A DNA stretch of 64,000 bases from DATKRB01 sp963794215 (GTDB taxonomy: Bacteria > Actinomycetota > Acidimicrobiia > Acidimicrobiales > RAAP-2). This document shows positions 44,091 to 53,810 of this stretch, piece by piece. Position 1 is the first letter of the stretch. Every line of letters begins with the position of its first letter. The DNA is taken from the NCBI GenBank assembly GCA_963794215.1, contig CAWCCQ010000003.1, positions 248,001 to 312,000 of the forward strand. The letters are read 5' to 3'. Made by a program: the position numbers and the translations under genes. The notes beneath the pieces are model-generated. The model ran no database searches. It saw only the letters and a program-made list of their open reading frames with translations, and was not told the origin of the DNA.

Positions 44091-45545
44091 ATGTCCGACG
44101 CGCGCTCCACCGCCCTGTTGTCCAACGAACCGATGGGGAACTTCGACCCCGAAGGCCACTACATCCCCCGCCGGATCACCGAGGACGATCTAGCTGGCGC
44201 CCCTCTCGAAGACGTGATGGCCGGCACGATCGTCGAGTTCGACGACGGTGACATCGTGGAGGGCACGGTCGTCAAGATCGACCGCGACGAGGTCCTACTC
44301 GACATCGGCTTCAAGTCCGAAGGGGTCATCCCCGCCCGCGAGTTGTCGATCCGCAACGACGTCCATCCCGAAGAGATCGTCAACCTGGGCGACCACGTCG
44401 AAGCCCTCGTTCTCCAAAAGGAGGACAAGGAGGGCCGGCTCGTCCTCTCCAAGAAGCGGGCCCAGTACGAGCGCGCCTGGTCGACGATCGAGAAGCTCAA
44501 GGATGCCGACGAGGTGGTGAAGGGCCCGGTCATCGAGGTGGTGAAGGGCGGCCTCATCGTCGACATCGGGCTGCGTGGGTTCCTGCCCGCCTCGTTGGTG
44601 GAGCTGCGCCGGGTACGCGAGCTGCAGCCCTACGTGGGCCGGGTCATCGAGGCCAAGATCATCGAGCTCGACCGGAACCGCAACAACGTCGTGCTCTCGC
44701 GTCGTGCATGGCTCGAGGAGGCCCAAAAGGAGCAGCGCGGCGACTTCCTTGCCAACCTGCGCCCGGGCGAACGCCGGCGTGGGGTCGTCTCGTCGGTGGT
44801 CAACTTCGGCGCCTTCGTCGACCTCGGAGGGATGGACGGCCTCGTCCACGTCTCGGAGCTCAGCTGGAAGCACGTCGACCATCCCTCGTCGGTGGTCCAG
44901 GTGGGTCAGGAGATCGAGGTCGAGGTGCTCGACGTCGATCTCGACAAGGAGCGGATCAGCTTGTCGCTCAAGGCCACCCAACAGGACCCCTGGCAAGAGT
45001 TCGCCGATGGCCACCAGGTGGGCCAGCTGGTCTACGGGCGGATCACCAAGCTCGTGCCCTTCGGCGCCTTCGTCCAGGTCGGCGACGGCATCGAGGGCCT
45101 CGTTCACATCTCGGAGATGGCGGCCCACCACGTCGACCTGCCAGAGCAGGTGGTGAGCCCCGGCGAGGAGCTGTGGGTGAAGATCATCGACATCGATCTC
45201 CAGCGCCGACGCATCAGCCTGTCGATCAAGCAAGCGGCCGAGGGTGGTGAGGTCTCCGAGGAGTACCGCGAGGCCTTCGGGGCCCACGCCTACGACGAAG
45301 AGGGCAACTACATCGGCGGCTTCGACTACAGCGACACCGACTTCACTCCCGAAACCGAAGCCCAGGCGGCGTGGGCCGACTACGTCACCGAGCAGCCCGG
45401 AGCCATTCCCGGGGCGAGCACGACGCAAGCCGCCGACGGCCCGCCCGCCGGCGACGACGCTGCGCCCGCCGGCGACGACGCGACAGTCAACTGGGGGGAG
45501 TCTGGGGTAGCCGTTTCGGCCGAGGGTGGCGGACCGGAGGGCTGA
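44091..45545 (+). CDS. rpsA: 30S ribosomal protein S1
   Basis: 484 residues with four S1 RNA-binding motifs: GTIVEFDDGDIVEGTVVKID, the second with GGLIVDIGLRGFLPASLVE, the third GVVSSVVNFGAFVDLGGMDG, the fourth GRITKLVPFGAFVQVGDGIE. The acidic, Pro/Ala-rich C-terminal tail is typical of actinobacterial S1. It promotes mRNA binding to the small subunit. The polA-rpsA order is conserved in actinobacteria. ATG 44091 lacks a strong ribosome binding site. Confidence 0.95.
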   Translation: MSDARSTALLSNEPMGNFDPEGHYIPRRITEDDLAGAPLEDVMAGTIVEFDDGDIVEGTVVKIDRDEVLLDIGFKSEGVIPARELSIRNDVHPEEIVNLGDHVEALVLQKEDKEGRLVLSKKRAQYERAWSTIEKLKDADEVVKGPVIEVVKGGLIVDIGLRGFLPASLVELRRVRELQPYVGRVIEAKIIELDRNRNNVVLSRRAWLEEAQKEQRGDFLANLRPGERRRGVVSSVVNFGAFVDLGGMDGLVHVSELSWKHVDHPSSVVQVGQEIEVEVLDVDLDKERISLSLKATQQDPWQEFADGHQVGQLVYGRITKLVPFGAFVQVGDGIEGLVHISEMAAHHVDLPEQVVSPGEELWVKIIDIDLQRRRISLSIKQAAEGGEVSEEYREAFGAHAYDEEGNYIGGFDYSDTDFTPETEAQAAWADYVTEQPGAIPGASTTQAADGPPAGDDAAPAGDDATVNWGESGVAVSAEGGGPEG

Positions 45546-45572
45546 CCTCCGCGCCGCAGCGCGTCGTCGGCC

Positions 45573-47300
45573 ATGGCCATCGACGTTCACGCACGCCCGG
45601 ACGAACCGGCGCGTCGAGAGACCGAACTGCCCACCGCGGGCACCGAGTCGACTGACGCGCCCGAGGACGCCGCCGCTCATCTCGCCCCGCTGGCGGGATG
45701 GCCGCGACGCGTCGCCATCGCCGGTGTGGTCGTCGTCGTCCTCTTCGGCACCGTCCTGCGGTTCTGGACCCGCTCGGACCTGTGGCTCGACGAGGCCCTG
45801 ACGGTCGACATCGCCCGGCTGCCCCTGCACTCGCTGCACGCAGCGCTGCGCCAGGACGGGGCTCCGCCGCTCTACTACGTCCTGCTGCATTTCTGGCTCG
45901 AAGTGTTTGGCTCCTCGAACCTGGCCGCGCGCGCACTGTCGGGAGTCATCGGCATGCTCACGCTGCCCGTGGCCTGGTTCTGTGGCCGACGATTCGGCGG
46001 CCCGACCGTCGCCGCGTTCACGTTGGTGCTCGTTGCGTCGGCCCCCTTCGCCGTCTACTACTCGACCGAAGCCCGGATGTACTCGCTGGTCATCCTGCTC
46101 ACGGGTTGTGGATACCTGGCGCTGGCGCGAGCCCTGCGCCAGCCACGGCCCGCCAACCTGCTCGCCGTCGCAGCGGTGACCGCCGCCCTGCTCTACACCC
46201 AGTACTGGTCGGTGTACTTGGTGGCCGTCGTGGCAATCCTGCTCGCCTGGTCGCTCTGGCGCAGCGGGCCGGGGGAGGTTCGACGTCGGATGGCACCGAC
46301 GCTCGGCGCCGTCGTCGTCGGGGCGATCGCCTTCCTCCCCTGGGTGCCGACCTTCTTCTTCCAGTCCCAGCACACCGGCACGCCCTGGGCGCCTCCACCC
46401 AACTTCGCCGCCGTGCTCAACGCCGTCACCGGCTTCACGGACAACCAGGCGACCCTGTCGGCCGCCGGGTCGAACCAGGGCCGCCTCCTCGCGCTGCTCT
46501 ACTTGCTGCTGGCCTTCCTCGCCCTGTTCGGGGCGGCCCGCGACCGCTGGCACATCGAGCTCGACATCCGGACCCGCCGGCCGGCCCGGGCCATGTCGCT
46601 CGTGGTGGTCTTGACCCTGGTCGCCGCCGTGACCGGCGGCATCCTCGACCAGAGCGCGTTCTCGCCCCGGTACGCGTCCGTCGTGTTCCTCCCGTTATTG
46701 CTGGTAGTGGCCATGGGGGCCCTGACCCTGCTCGACGCCAAGGTGCGGACGGTGGTGATCGCAGTGGCGGTGATCGCCGGTCTGGCGTTGAGCGTGGAGA
46801 ACATCTGGACCCAGCGCTCGCAGTCGACCGAGGTGGCGAGCGTGCTCCGAGCGCAGGCCCGTCCCGGCGACATCGTGGCCTACTGCCCCGACCAGCTCGG
46901 TCCCTCGGTCTACCGACTGACCGCCGATGCCGGGTACCGCCAGATCACCTTCCCGCGGGGCGCCTCCCCCGACCTCGTGAACTGGATCGACTACAAGCAG
47001 GTGGCCCAGGGGGCCGACCCGGCCACCTTCGCCCACCGTCTCGAGTCCGAGGCCGGCTCGTCACACCGGATCTGGTTGGTCTGGTACCCCCAGTACGTGG
47101 GTTTCGGCACCAAGTGCCAGACCCTGGCCGCCGATCTTCTGGGCGCGCCGGGCTACGGCGGGCACCAGTGGGTCAATCCCAAACCCTCGCACTACTACGA
47201 GCCGATGGAGCTCACCGAGTTCGGCGCCACCCCGGGCATCGGCGGGCAGCGGGACCACCAGTACCCCCGCCGGGTGACCGGGTGCGCTCGGACCCGCTGA
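45573..47300 (+). CDS. GT-C glycosyltransferase, GT39/PMT-like membrane mannosyltransferase
   Basis: 575 residues. After a 45-residue polar N-terminus there are about eleven membrane helices. The first loop carries RFWTRSDLWLDEALTVDIAR with the catalytic Asp-Glu expected of GT-C enzymes, followed by QDGAPPLYYVLLHFW and FAVYYSTEARMY. The donor is probably a polyprenyl-phosphate sugar on the outer membrane face, with an unknown acceptor. The C-terminal 150 residues are soluble and extracytoplasmic. First gene of the glycan locus; its end overlaps the next gene by 19 bases. Confidence 0.82.
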   Translation: MAIDVHARPDEPARRETELPTAGTESTDAPEDAAAHLAPLAGWPRRVAIAGVVVVVLFGTVLRFWTRSDLWLDEALTVDIARLPLHSLHAALRQDGAPPLYYVLLHFWLEVFGSSNLAARALSGVIGMLTLPVAWFCGRRFGGPTVAAFTLVLVASAPFAVYYSTEARMYSLVILLTGCGYLALARALRQPRPANLLAVAAVTAALLYTQYWSVYLVAVVAILLAWSLWRSGPGEVRRRMAPTLGAVVVGAIAFLPWVPTFFFQSQHTGTPWAPPPNFAAVLNAVTGFTDNQATLSAAGSNQGRLLALLYLLLAFLALFGAARDRWHIELDIRTRRPARAMSLVVVLTLVAAVTGGILDQSAFSPRYASVVFLPLLLVVAMGALTLLDAKVRTVVIAVAVIAGLALSVENIWTQRSQSTEVASVLRAQARPGDIVAYCPDQLGPSVYRLTADAGYRQITFPRGASPDLVNWIDYKQVAQGADPATFAHRLESEAGSSHRIWLVWYPQYVGFGTKCQTLAADLLGAPGYGGHQWVNPKPSHYYEPMELTEFGATPGIGGQRDHQYPRRVTGCARTR

Positions 47301-48427
47301 GCGCACCGCGCCGAGCATGGGCGTGCCTGCTGGCCGTCCTGCCCCAGTGGGCGGCCACCCGGGTGATCGTCCTCGGTGCGCTGGCACTCGCGCACCTCGT
47401 CGTCGATCGCGTGCACCCGGCCACTGCGGTGAGCATCCGGACGGTGCACCAGGGCCTGTTGTCGTGGGACGCCGGTTACTACAACGCCATCGCCCGCCTG
47501 GGGTACGGCCCTCTTGGCCACCAGGGGTGGCGCTTCTTCCCGCTCTTCCCACTCTTCGGACGCGCCCTCGCCCTGGCCCCGGGGATCGATGCCGGGGCGG
47601 CCCTGCTCCTCATCGCCAACCTGTCCAGCCTGATCGGTACGGCGCTGCTGTACGCGCTGGTCCGGCGCGAGACCGACGAGGGGCTGGCCAGTCGAACCGT
47701 CTGGATGCTCTCCCTCGCGCCATCGGCCTACGTGCTGATGATGGGGTACGCCGAGGGCCTGTTGCTCGTCCTGAGCGTGGCCTGCTTCATGGCGGTGCGC
47801 CCCGCTCCGGGCCGGCGCCCGGCTTGGTGGTGGGCCGGGGCGTTCGGGGTGGCCGCCGGGCTCACCCGGCCCCTCGGGATCTTGCTGGTTTTGCCCGTGG
47901 CCATCGAGTTGGTGCGCCACTGGGGTCGGCTCGGGCTGCGCGACCGGCTCGGCGGGCTCGTCGCCGCGGCAGCACCAGTCGCCGGGGGTCTCGCCTTCCT
48001 GATCTGGTCGCAGGTCGCCGTGGGCAGCTTCTGGCTGCCCCTGCGGGTCCAGACCCAGTCGGCGCACCACGGCGGCCTGAGCGACCCTTTCAACACGCTG
48101 CGCGCCGACGCGGCGGGGGTCCTCCATCACCACTACGGGACGGCGCTCCACGTCCCGTGGGTCCTGGTGGCAATCGTGCTGCTGGTCGTGCTCTGGCGCC
48201 GCTGGCCCGCCCCCTACGGTGCGTTCGCCACCGCGGTCGTCGCCCTCGGGTTGAGCGGGACCAACCTCGACTCTTTCGAGCGGTACGCGCTGAGCGCGTT
48301 TCCCCTGGCCATGGCGGCAGCAACCCTCTGCGCACGACCGACCACCGAACGGTTCGTGCTCTCGCTGCTCGGTGCCGCTCTGGCCGGGTACGCCCTGGTC
48401 GCGTTCCTTGGGTTGTCGGTGCCCTGA
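47282..48427 (+). CDS. GT-C glycosyltransferase, PIG-V-like mannosyltransferase
   Basis: 381 residues, about nine helices. The first loop has LLSWDAGYYNAIARLGYG, the WDxxxY(L/N)xIAxxGY pattern of PIG-V-like mannosyltransferases, followed by FFPLFPLFGRALALAP and APSAYVLMMGYAEGLLLVLS. The catalytic Asp is in SWDAG. Near the C-terminus NLDSFERYALSAFPLAMA is also family-like. It is probably coupled to the upstream GT-C gene. GTG 47282. Confidence 0.8.
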   Translation: MRSDPLSAPRRAWACLLAVLPQWAATRVIVLGALALAHLVVDRVHPATAVSIRTVHQGLLSWDAGYYNAIARLGYGPLGHQGWRFFPLFPLFGRALALAPGIDAGAALLLIANLSSLIGTALLYALVRRETDEGLASRTVWMLSLAPSAYVLMMGYAEGLLLVLSVACFMAVRPAPGRRPAWWWAGAFGVAAGLTRPLGILLVLPVAIELVRHWGRLGLRDRLGGLVAAAAPVAGGLAFLIWSQVAVGSFWLPLRVQTQSAHHGGLSDPFNTLRADAAGVLHHHYGTALHVPWVLVAIVLLVVLWRRWPAPYGAFATAVVALGLSGTNLDSFERYALSAFPLAMAAATLCARPTTERFVLSLLGAALAGYALVAFLGLSVP

Positions 48428-48724
48428 GCTCCTGGCCAGGCCGATCTGCCAGCCGACGGATCATCCCAACGCCGCTGAGGGCAGACGACGGGGCCCATTT
48501 ACTCGCATCCGAGGTCACAGCAACTATCCTCGGGCCCGGCTGCCTAGCCACGCACCGTTGGGAACGGGGCGATGCTCGGCGACGCAGCCCTGCGGATGCG
48601 CCCGAGGTCGACGCATCCGGGCCGAGCAAGGCTCGCCTCGGTCCCGGAGTGGCGGTACGGAGGGGACAGCGGGAGGACGGGGCCCTGGTCCCCATGAACG
48701 GGGCCGAGGGGCCGGAGGAACGCG
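48428..48724. other. Intergenic region of 297 bp within the glycan locus
   Basis: No protein-like frame. TATCCT at 48525-48530 could be a -10 for the flavoprotein gene, leaving a GC-rich leader of about 190 bases that ends in the ribosome binding site GGAGG at 48715. No known riboswitch motif was recognised. Confidence 0.5.
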
Positions 48725-50239
48725 GTGGCGTATACGAGAACCGAACGCAAGAACGACCCGAGCCGACCTGTCGTGGTCGCGGGCGCTGGTCCGGCCGGGT
48801 TGACCGCCGCCTACAAGCTCGTCCAGGCCGGTGCCGAGGTCGTCGTGGCCGAGTCCGACGACGTAGTGGGCGGGATCAGCCGTACCGTCGAGCGCGGCGG
48901 ATGGCGCTTCGACATCGGGGGCCATCGCTTCTTCACCAAGGTCCAACCGGTCGAGGATCTGTGGCACGAGATCCTCCCCGACGAGGACTTCTTGCTCCGA
49001 CCGCGGATGAGCCGGATCTTCTACGAGGGCAAGTACTACGACTATCCGCTCAAGGCCCTCAACGCCTTGGGCAACCTCGGCCCCAAAGAGGCCATCCTGT
49101 GCGGGCTCTCCTATCTCCGGGCGCGGGTGCGCCCGCCCAAGGACCAGACCAACTACGAGAACTGGCTCGTGGCCCGGTTCGGCTGGCGCCTGTACCGCAC
49201 GTTCTTCGAGACGTACACCCAGAAGGTCTGGGGTGTCCCGGTACGCGACATGCCCGCCGACTGGGCGGCCCAGCGGGTGAAGAACCTCAACTTGAGCAAG
49301 GCCGTGCTGAACGCCATCCTGCCCAAGCGCAACCAGAAGGACATCACGTCGCTGATCGAGGAGTTCCAGTACCCCAAGTTCGGCCCCGGCATGATGTGGG
49401 AACGCTGCCGCGAGCTGGTCGAGAAGGCCGGCGGCACCGTTCGCATGGAGACCTCGGTGCGCACAATCCACGTCGAGGACGGTGCGGCGACCTCGGTCAC
49501 GTTGGTGCTGCCGGACGGCTCCACCGAGGAATGCCCCGCCTCCCATGTCATCTCCACCATGCCCATGTCGTCGCTGGTCACGAGCCTCGACCCGGTGCCC
49601 CCGCCCGAGGTGCTGGCGGCGGGACGCAACCTGCGCTACCGCGACTTTCTCACCGTGGCCCTGGTGGTCCCCGAGTCGAGTGGCTTTCCGGACAACTGGA
49701 TCTACATCCACTCGCCTGAGGTCAAGGTCGGGCGCATTCAGAACTTCGGCTCCTGGTCGCCCTACATGGTCAAAGACGGCCGGACGTGCCTTGGCCTCGA
49801 GTACTTCGTCTTCGAGGGCGATGAGCTGTGGACGAGCTCCGACGAGGCGCTGATCGCCCGGGGAATCCGCGAGCTCGAGACGCTGGGCCTGGCGCGGGCC
49901 GACGACGTCGAGATCGGCTACGTCGTACGGGTCCCCAAGGCCTACCCGCACTACGACACCGACTACCGCGACAACGTGGCCGTGATCCGCGACTACCTGG
50001 CTGAGCACGCGCCCAACGTCCACCTGGTCGGGCGCAACGGCATGCACAAGTACAACAACCAGGACCACTCCATGTACACGGCGATGCTGACGGTCGAGAA
50101 CATCCACGGGGCCAACCACGACATCTGGGCGGTGAACGTCGAGGAGGAGTACCACGAGGAGATCGCCGAGACGACCTCATTGGGCGGGGGGACAGGCAGG
50201 GACGCACCGGTCCTGCCCAGTCGCGGCGCTAGGGCCTAA
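48725..50239 (+). CDS. FAD-dependent oxidoreductase of the glycan locus (UDP-Galp mutase/protoporphyrinogen oxidase-like fold)
   Basis: 504 residues. The dinucleotide fold VVVAGAGPAGLTAAYKLVQA is followed by VVGGISRTVERGGWRFDIGG and HRFFTK, characteristic of flavoproteins in polysaccharide clusters. YTQKVWGVPVRDMPADWAAQ resembles the UDP-galactopyranose mutase substrate region. C-terminal 'GRNGMHKYNNQDHSMYTAML' would close over FAD. It could be a sugar mutase or desaturase; I cannot decide. GTG 48725 with GGAGG upstream. Cytoplasmic. Confidence 0.78.
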   Translation: MAYTRTERKNDPSRPVVVAGAGPAGLTAAYKLVQAGAEVVVAESDDVVGGISRTVERGGWRFDIGGHRFFTKVQPVEDLWHEILPDEDFLLRPRMSRIFYEGKYYDYPLKALNALGNLGPKEAILCGLSYLRARVRPPKDQTNYENWLVARFGWRLYRTFFETYTQKVWGVPVRDMPADWAAQRVKNLNLSKAVLNAILPKRNQKDITSLIEEFQYPKFGPGMMWERCRELVEKAGGTVRMETSVRTIHVEDGAATSVTLVLPDGSTEECPASHVISTMPMSSLVTSLDPVPPPEVLAAGRNLRYRDFLTVALVVPESSGFPDNWIYIHSPEVKVGRIQNFGSWSPYMVKDGRTCLGLEYFVFEGDELWTSSDEALIARGIRELETLGLARADDVEIGYVVRVPKAYPHYDTDYRDNVAVIRDYLAEHAPNVHLVGRNGMHKYNNQDHSMYTAMLTVENIHGANHDIWAVNVEEEYHEEIAETTSLGGGTGRDAPVLPSRGARA

Positions 50240-50257
50240 GGGCCATCGGGGTGCGGC

Positions 50258-51818
50258 ATGACCGACAGCCCGCCCGGTAGCGACCCCGTCGGCCACCCGA
50301 CTGGTTCGTGGTCGGTGCTCTTCGACGACCTCCAGTCGGCCGACGAGTCGATGATCGGCTCACTCGCCAAGACTCCGGGCGTGGGCATGGTGCCCGAGCC
50401 GCTCGACGGCGAGCCGCCGCGCGAGACCTTCGTGGGCGGCCTGGTCCAGGCCGGACCGCTCGCCATTGCCGGGCTGGTCGCCAACGCCATCAACATCCTG
50501 GCCACGGTGTTAGTGGCCCGGGCACTGACCACCCGTGAGTACGGCACGGTGGCCCAGCTGCTCGGACTGTTCTTCATCCTCTCCATGCCCGGGTCCGCCG
50601 TGCTGGTGGCGGTGGTGCGCCGGGTCACGGCCACTCCGAGCGTCGAGGATCGAGCTCGGTGGGTGCGGCGCCTCTACCACCGCTGTCTGGTCGGTGTCGG
50701 GATCTTCGCGGTGGTGGCCGTGCTCGGTCAACGGGCCCTCGCCCGCGCCCTCTCCTTGCCCAACGACCATGGGGTGGCAGCCATCCTGGTCGCTGGGGGC
50801 GTCTGGTTGCTCGTGAGCATCGACCGTGGCGTGCTGCAGGCGGGCCGCCAGTACCGGCCGCTGGCCGCCAACCTGCTCGTCGAGAGCGGCGTCCGCACCA
50901 GCCTGGTGATCTGCCTGACCGTGGCGGGCCTGGGTGTATGGGGCTACGGGCTGGGGTTCCTGGCGGCCGAGATCGCCGCGGCGCTCCACGCCCGGCGCCA
51001 TGCCCGGGCGTCGTTGACCATGACAGCAACGCCAACGACCCTCGGCGCCCCACCAGGCACCAACGACGGCTCGACCGGCGCTCTCGGACCCAGCACCGAC
51101 CGCGGCGGTCCCTCGGCCGATGGCCGAGGGACCCCCGACGCCGACACCCAGGCACGGCGGGATCAGGACCCAACGGCGCTCGGTGTCGGCCGACGTAACG
51201 ACCGCGCTGGTCGGGTTCGCCCTGCTCGGCATCCTTCAGAACGCGGACGTGATTCTGGTCGGGCGGCTTCATCCCGGGCACGCTGGTGCGTACGCCGCGA
51301 TCTCCGTCGCCGCGAAGTCGTTGGTCTTCGGCGCGATCCTGCTGGGCAGCTACGTGCTGCCCGAAGCCACGATCCGCTGGAACCAGGGACATCACGCGCT
51401 GCGACAACTAGGCGTCACGCTCTTGTTTCTGCTCGCCCCCGCGTTGGTGCTGCTGGCGATGGCGATCGTGGTGCCCAAGGAGTTCTTGACCGTGTTCTTC
51501 TCGGCACGCCTCGACGGGGCGGCGCACGCCTTTGCACCGCTCGTGGGCGCCATGACGTGCCTGGGGATCACCGTGATCCTCACCAACTACCTCTTCGGCG
51601 CCGCCCGCCGCTGGATCATCGTGCTCCTCGCGGTCGGTGCGTGCCTGGCGGTGGTGCTGATCGACCGGGCAGGCGGCCGTCTCGTGGCCACGGCGGACGC
51701 CGATCTCGTGGTTCAAGCGGGGCTCCTGGGTGCTACGCTGGTGGCATTCGTCGCCGTTCATGTCCGCCACCGGCGCTTGGCGATCACGATGCGTCCGCGC
51801 AGAGCGGGATTAAGGTGA
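50258..51818 (+). CDS. Polysaccharide flippase-like membrane protein (MOP/Wzx-type; frame broken)
   Basis: The first part (FVGGLVQAGPLAIAGLVANA, LVARALTTREYGTVAQLLGL, STDRGVLQAG-like helix) has about six helices. It then enters a Gly/Thr/Pro/Asp-rich linker, and the frame changes between about 51080 and 51190. The second part (DVTTALVGFALLGILQNADV, 'LVGRLHPGHAGAYAAISVAA', PEATIRWNQGHHALR) has six more helices. Repaired length is about 519 residues, normal for oligosaccharide flippases. It likely moves a lipid-linked saccharide made by the neighbouring transferases. Its TGA overlaps the GTG of the GT4 gene. Confidence 0.78.
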
Positions 51819-53104
51819 CCGGCCGGACCACGTCACGTGGCCGTGGCACCAAGGGTGCAGGGGGGACAGTGGCCGCAGTGACCGGGGACGACGCGAGGAA
51901 GGCCGCCGCCCAGCAGGGACCCGACCCGACCCGCACCGCTTCGGAGCCCGAAGCCCTCTGGCGCGCCGTGCAGGCCGGCGGGCCACGCATCGTTGACGTG
52001 CTCGCATGGCGGGACATCGACGACCCCGAGGCGGGGGGTTCGGAGCACCACGCCCACCGAGTCCTGTCCCGCTGGGCCGGCGCCGGGGTGGACGTCACCC
52101 TTTGGTCGTCGCGCGTCGACGGCAGCGCTGGGGTCATTCACCGCGACGGCTACACCGCTCGACGCCGCGCCGGTCGCTACGCAGTGTTCCCTCGAACCGC
52201 CCTGGAGGGACTCACTGGTCGGATCGGCTCGGGGGACGCGATCGTCGAGGTGTGGAACGGTATGCCCTTCTTCACCCCGGTGTGGAGCCATCTGCCGCGG
52301 GTGGTCTTCATCCACCACGTCCACGACGAGATGTGGGGGATGGTGCTTCGCCCAGGTCTGGCCCGCCTCGGGCATGCCATCGAGCACCGGCTGGCCCCGC
52401 CGTTCTACCGACGGTCCCCGATCATCACCCTGTCGAACTCAGCAAAAGATGAGATCGTCGACCGGCTGGGCCTGCGCCCCGAACGGGTCACGGTCGCACC
52501 TCCCGGGGTGGACCCGAGCTACTCACCCGGGGGCCAGCGCGACCACGATCCCCTGGTGGTCGCGGTTGGACGCCTCGTACCGGTCAAGCGTTTCGACCGC
52601 TTGGTGGACGCGCTCGTCGCCCTTCGTCGCCAGCACCGAACCCTGCAAGCCGTGATCGTTGGGGAGGGGTACGAGCGACCCGCCCTCGAGGCCCAAATCC
52701 GAGCGGCCGACGCCACCTCGTGGCTGACGCTGTCGGGGCGTTTGAGTGACGAGGACCTCGTGAGCCTGTACCGGCGGTCGTGGCTGGTCATGTCCACCTC
52801 CGCGCGCGAGGGCTGGGGCATGACCTTGACTGAGGCGGGCGCGTGTGGCGTGCCCGCCGTCGCCACCCGCATCGCCGGGCACGCCGACGCGGTGGTCGAC
52901 GGAGAGTCGGGTTTCCTGGCCGACAGCGACGAGGAGCTGGTGGCTGCCGCCCACGCAGTGCTGTCGGACAAGCTCCTCCATCGCCGCCTCAGCCTCGGGG
53001 CCATCCGCCGGACCGAGCACCTCTCGTGGGACGCGACTGCCCTCACCACATATCAGACGTTGGCCGACGAGGTCCGGCGACGGGCGGACTCCGATGTACC
53101 GTGA
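51815..53104 (+). CDS. Glycosyltransferase family 4
   Basis: 429 residues, GT-B fold. The N-terminal domain has VDVLAWRDIDDPEAGGSEHH and VDVTLWSSRVDG. The C-terminal nucleotide-sugar domain has VTVAPPGVDPSYSPGG, VVAVGRLVPVKRFDRLVDAL, VIVGEGYERPALE and the EX7E-type region STSAREGWGMTLTEAGACGV. Retaining mechanism expected, donor unknown. The first 45 residues are low complexity, and a later GTG is possible. Coupled to the flippase upstream and to the GT2 downstream (11-base overlap). Confidence 0.86.
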   Translation: MTGRTTSRGRGTKGAGGTVAAVTGDDARKAAAQQGPDPTRTASEPEALWRAVQAGGPRIVDVLAWRDIDDPEAGGSEHHAHRVLSRWAGAGVDVTLWSSRVDGSAGVIHRDGYTARRRAGRYAVFPRTALEGLTGRIGSGDAIVEVWNGMPFFTPVWSHLPRVVFIHHVHDEMWGMVLRPGLARLGHAIEHRLAPPFYRRSPIITLSNSAKDEIVDRLGLRPERVTVAPPGVDPSYSPGGQRDHDPLVVAVGRLVPVKRFDRLVDALVALRRQHRTLQAVIVGEGYERPALEAQIRAADATSWLTLSGRLSDEDLVSLYRRSWLVMSTSAREGWGMTLTEAGACGVPAVATRIAGHADAVVDGESGFLADSDEELVAAAHAVLSDKLLHRRLSLGAIRRTEHLSWDATALTTYQTLADEVRRRADSDVP

Positions 53105-53810
53105 TCGCAGCGTGAGCGTGTACTTCCCGTGCCGAAACGAGGAGCAGCACCTGCGCGACGTGATCGCCCAGGTGCCCACCCTCGTCGACGAGACGATCGT
53201 GGTGAGCAACGGCTCGACCGACGGGACGGTGGACGTGGCCAAGGAGCTCGGGCTGACCGTGCTGGTGGACGACCGGTCTTGGGGCGGGATCGGCTACGGC
53301 TACGCCCACATGACCGGAATGGCTGCCTGCACCAGCGATCTCATCGTCACCGCCGACGCGGACGGCACGTACCCGATCGCTGAGATCCACAGCCTGCTCG
53401 ACCATCTGATCGACCACGAACTGGACTTTGTGTCGTGCAACCGATACCCGTTACGGCCAGGGACGACCATCCCCTGGCAACTGCGCGCCGGCGTCCAAGC
53501 ACTCAACTGGGAGACCCGCCTGCTCTTCGGGACGCCGATCAAGGACATCCTTTCGGGGATGTGGGCCTTGCGCTCAGAGACTCGCAGGAACCTCAGCATC
53601 ACCGCTGGCGACTGGAACTTCAGCCCCGCCATCAAGGTGCAGGCCATGCGTAGTGACGCCATCCGCTTCGGTGAGTTCTCGATCGTTCAGCGTCGGCGAT
53701 TGGGGACTTCGCACCAGCGCTATCTCTCCACCGGGCTCTCCCACGCCGCCTTCTTGGTCAAGGCGCGGCTCGGGATCTACCCGGGGTCCGGCCTCGATGG
53801 TGCCCGCTGA
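53094..53810 (+). CDS. Glycosyltransferase family 2
   Basis: 238 residues, GT-A fold: VYFPCRNEEQHLRDVIAQVP, VVSNGSTDGTVDVAKELG, GGIGYGYAHMTGMA and the DXD-type VTADADGTYP. The subgroup resembles dolichyl-phosphate-glucose-type transferases with the DILSGMWALR segment. It may make a polyprenyl-phosphate sugar for the GT-C enzymes of the locus (inference). ATG 53094 overlaps the GT4 stop, and the stop lies inside the start of the next gene. Confidence 0.85.
   Translation: MYRDRSVSVYFPCRNEEQHLRDVIAQVPTLVDETIVVSNGSTDGTVDVAKELGLTVLVDDRSWGGIGYGYAHMTGMAACTSDLIVTADADGTYPIAEIHSLLDHLIDHELDFVSCNRYPLRPGTTIPWQLRAGVQALNWETRLLFGTPIKDILSGMWALRSETRRNLSITAGDWNFSPAIKVQAMRSDAIRFGEFSIVQRRRLGTSHQRYLSTGLSHAAFLVKARLGIYPGSGLDGAR

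Noticed and set aside
44295..46553. 752-residue minus-strand frame
   Set aside because: It spans rpsA and part of the GT39-like gene in antisense and shows no family features. Long open antisense frames are expected at this GC content.
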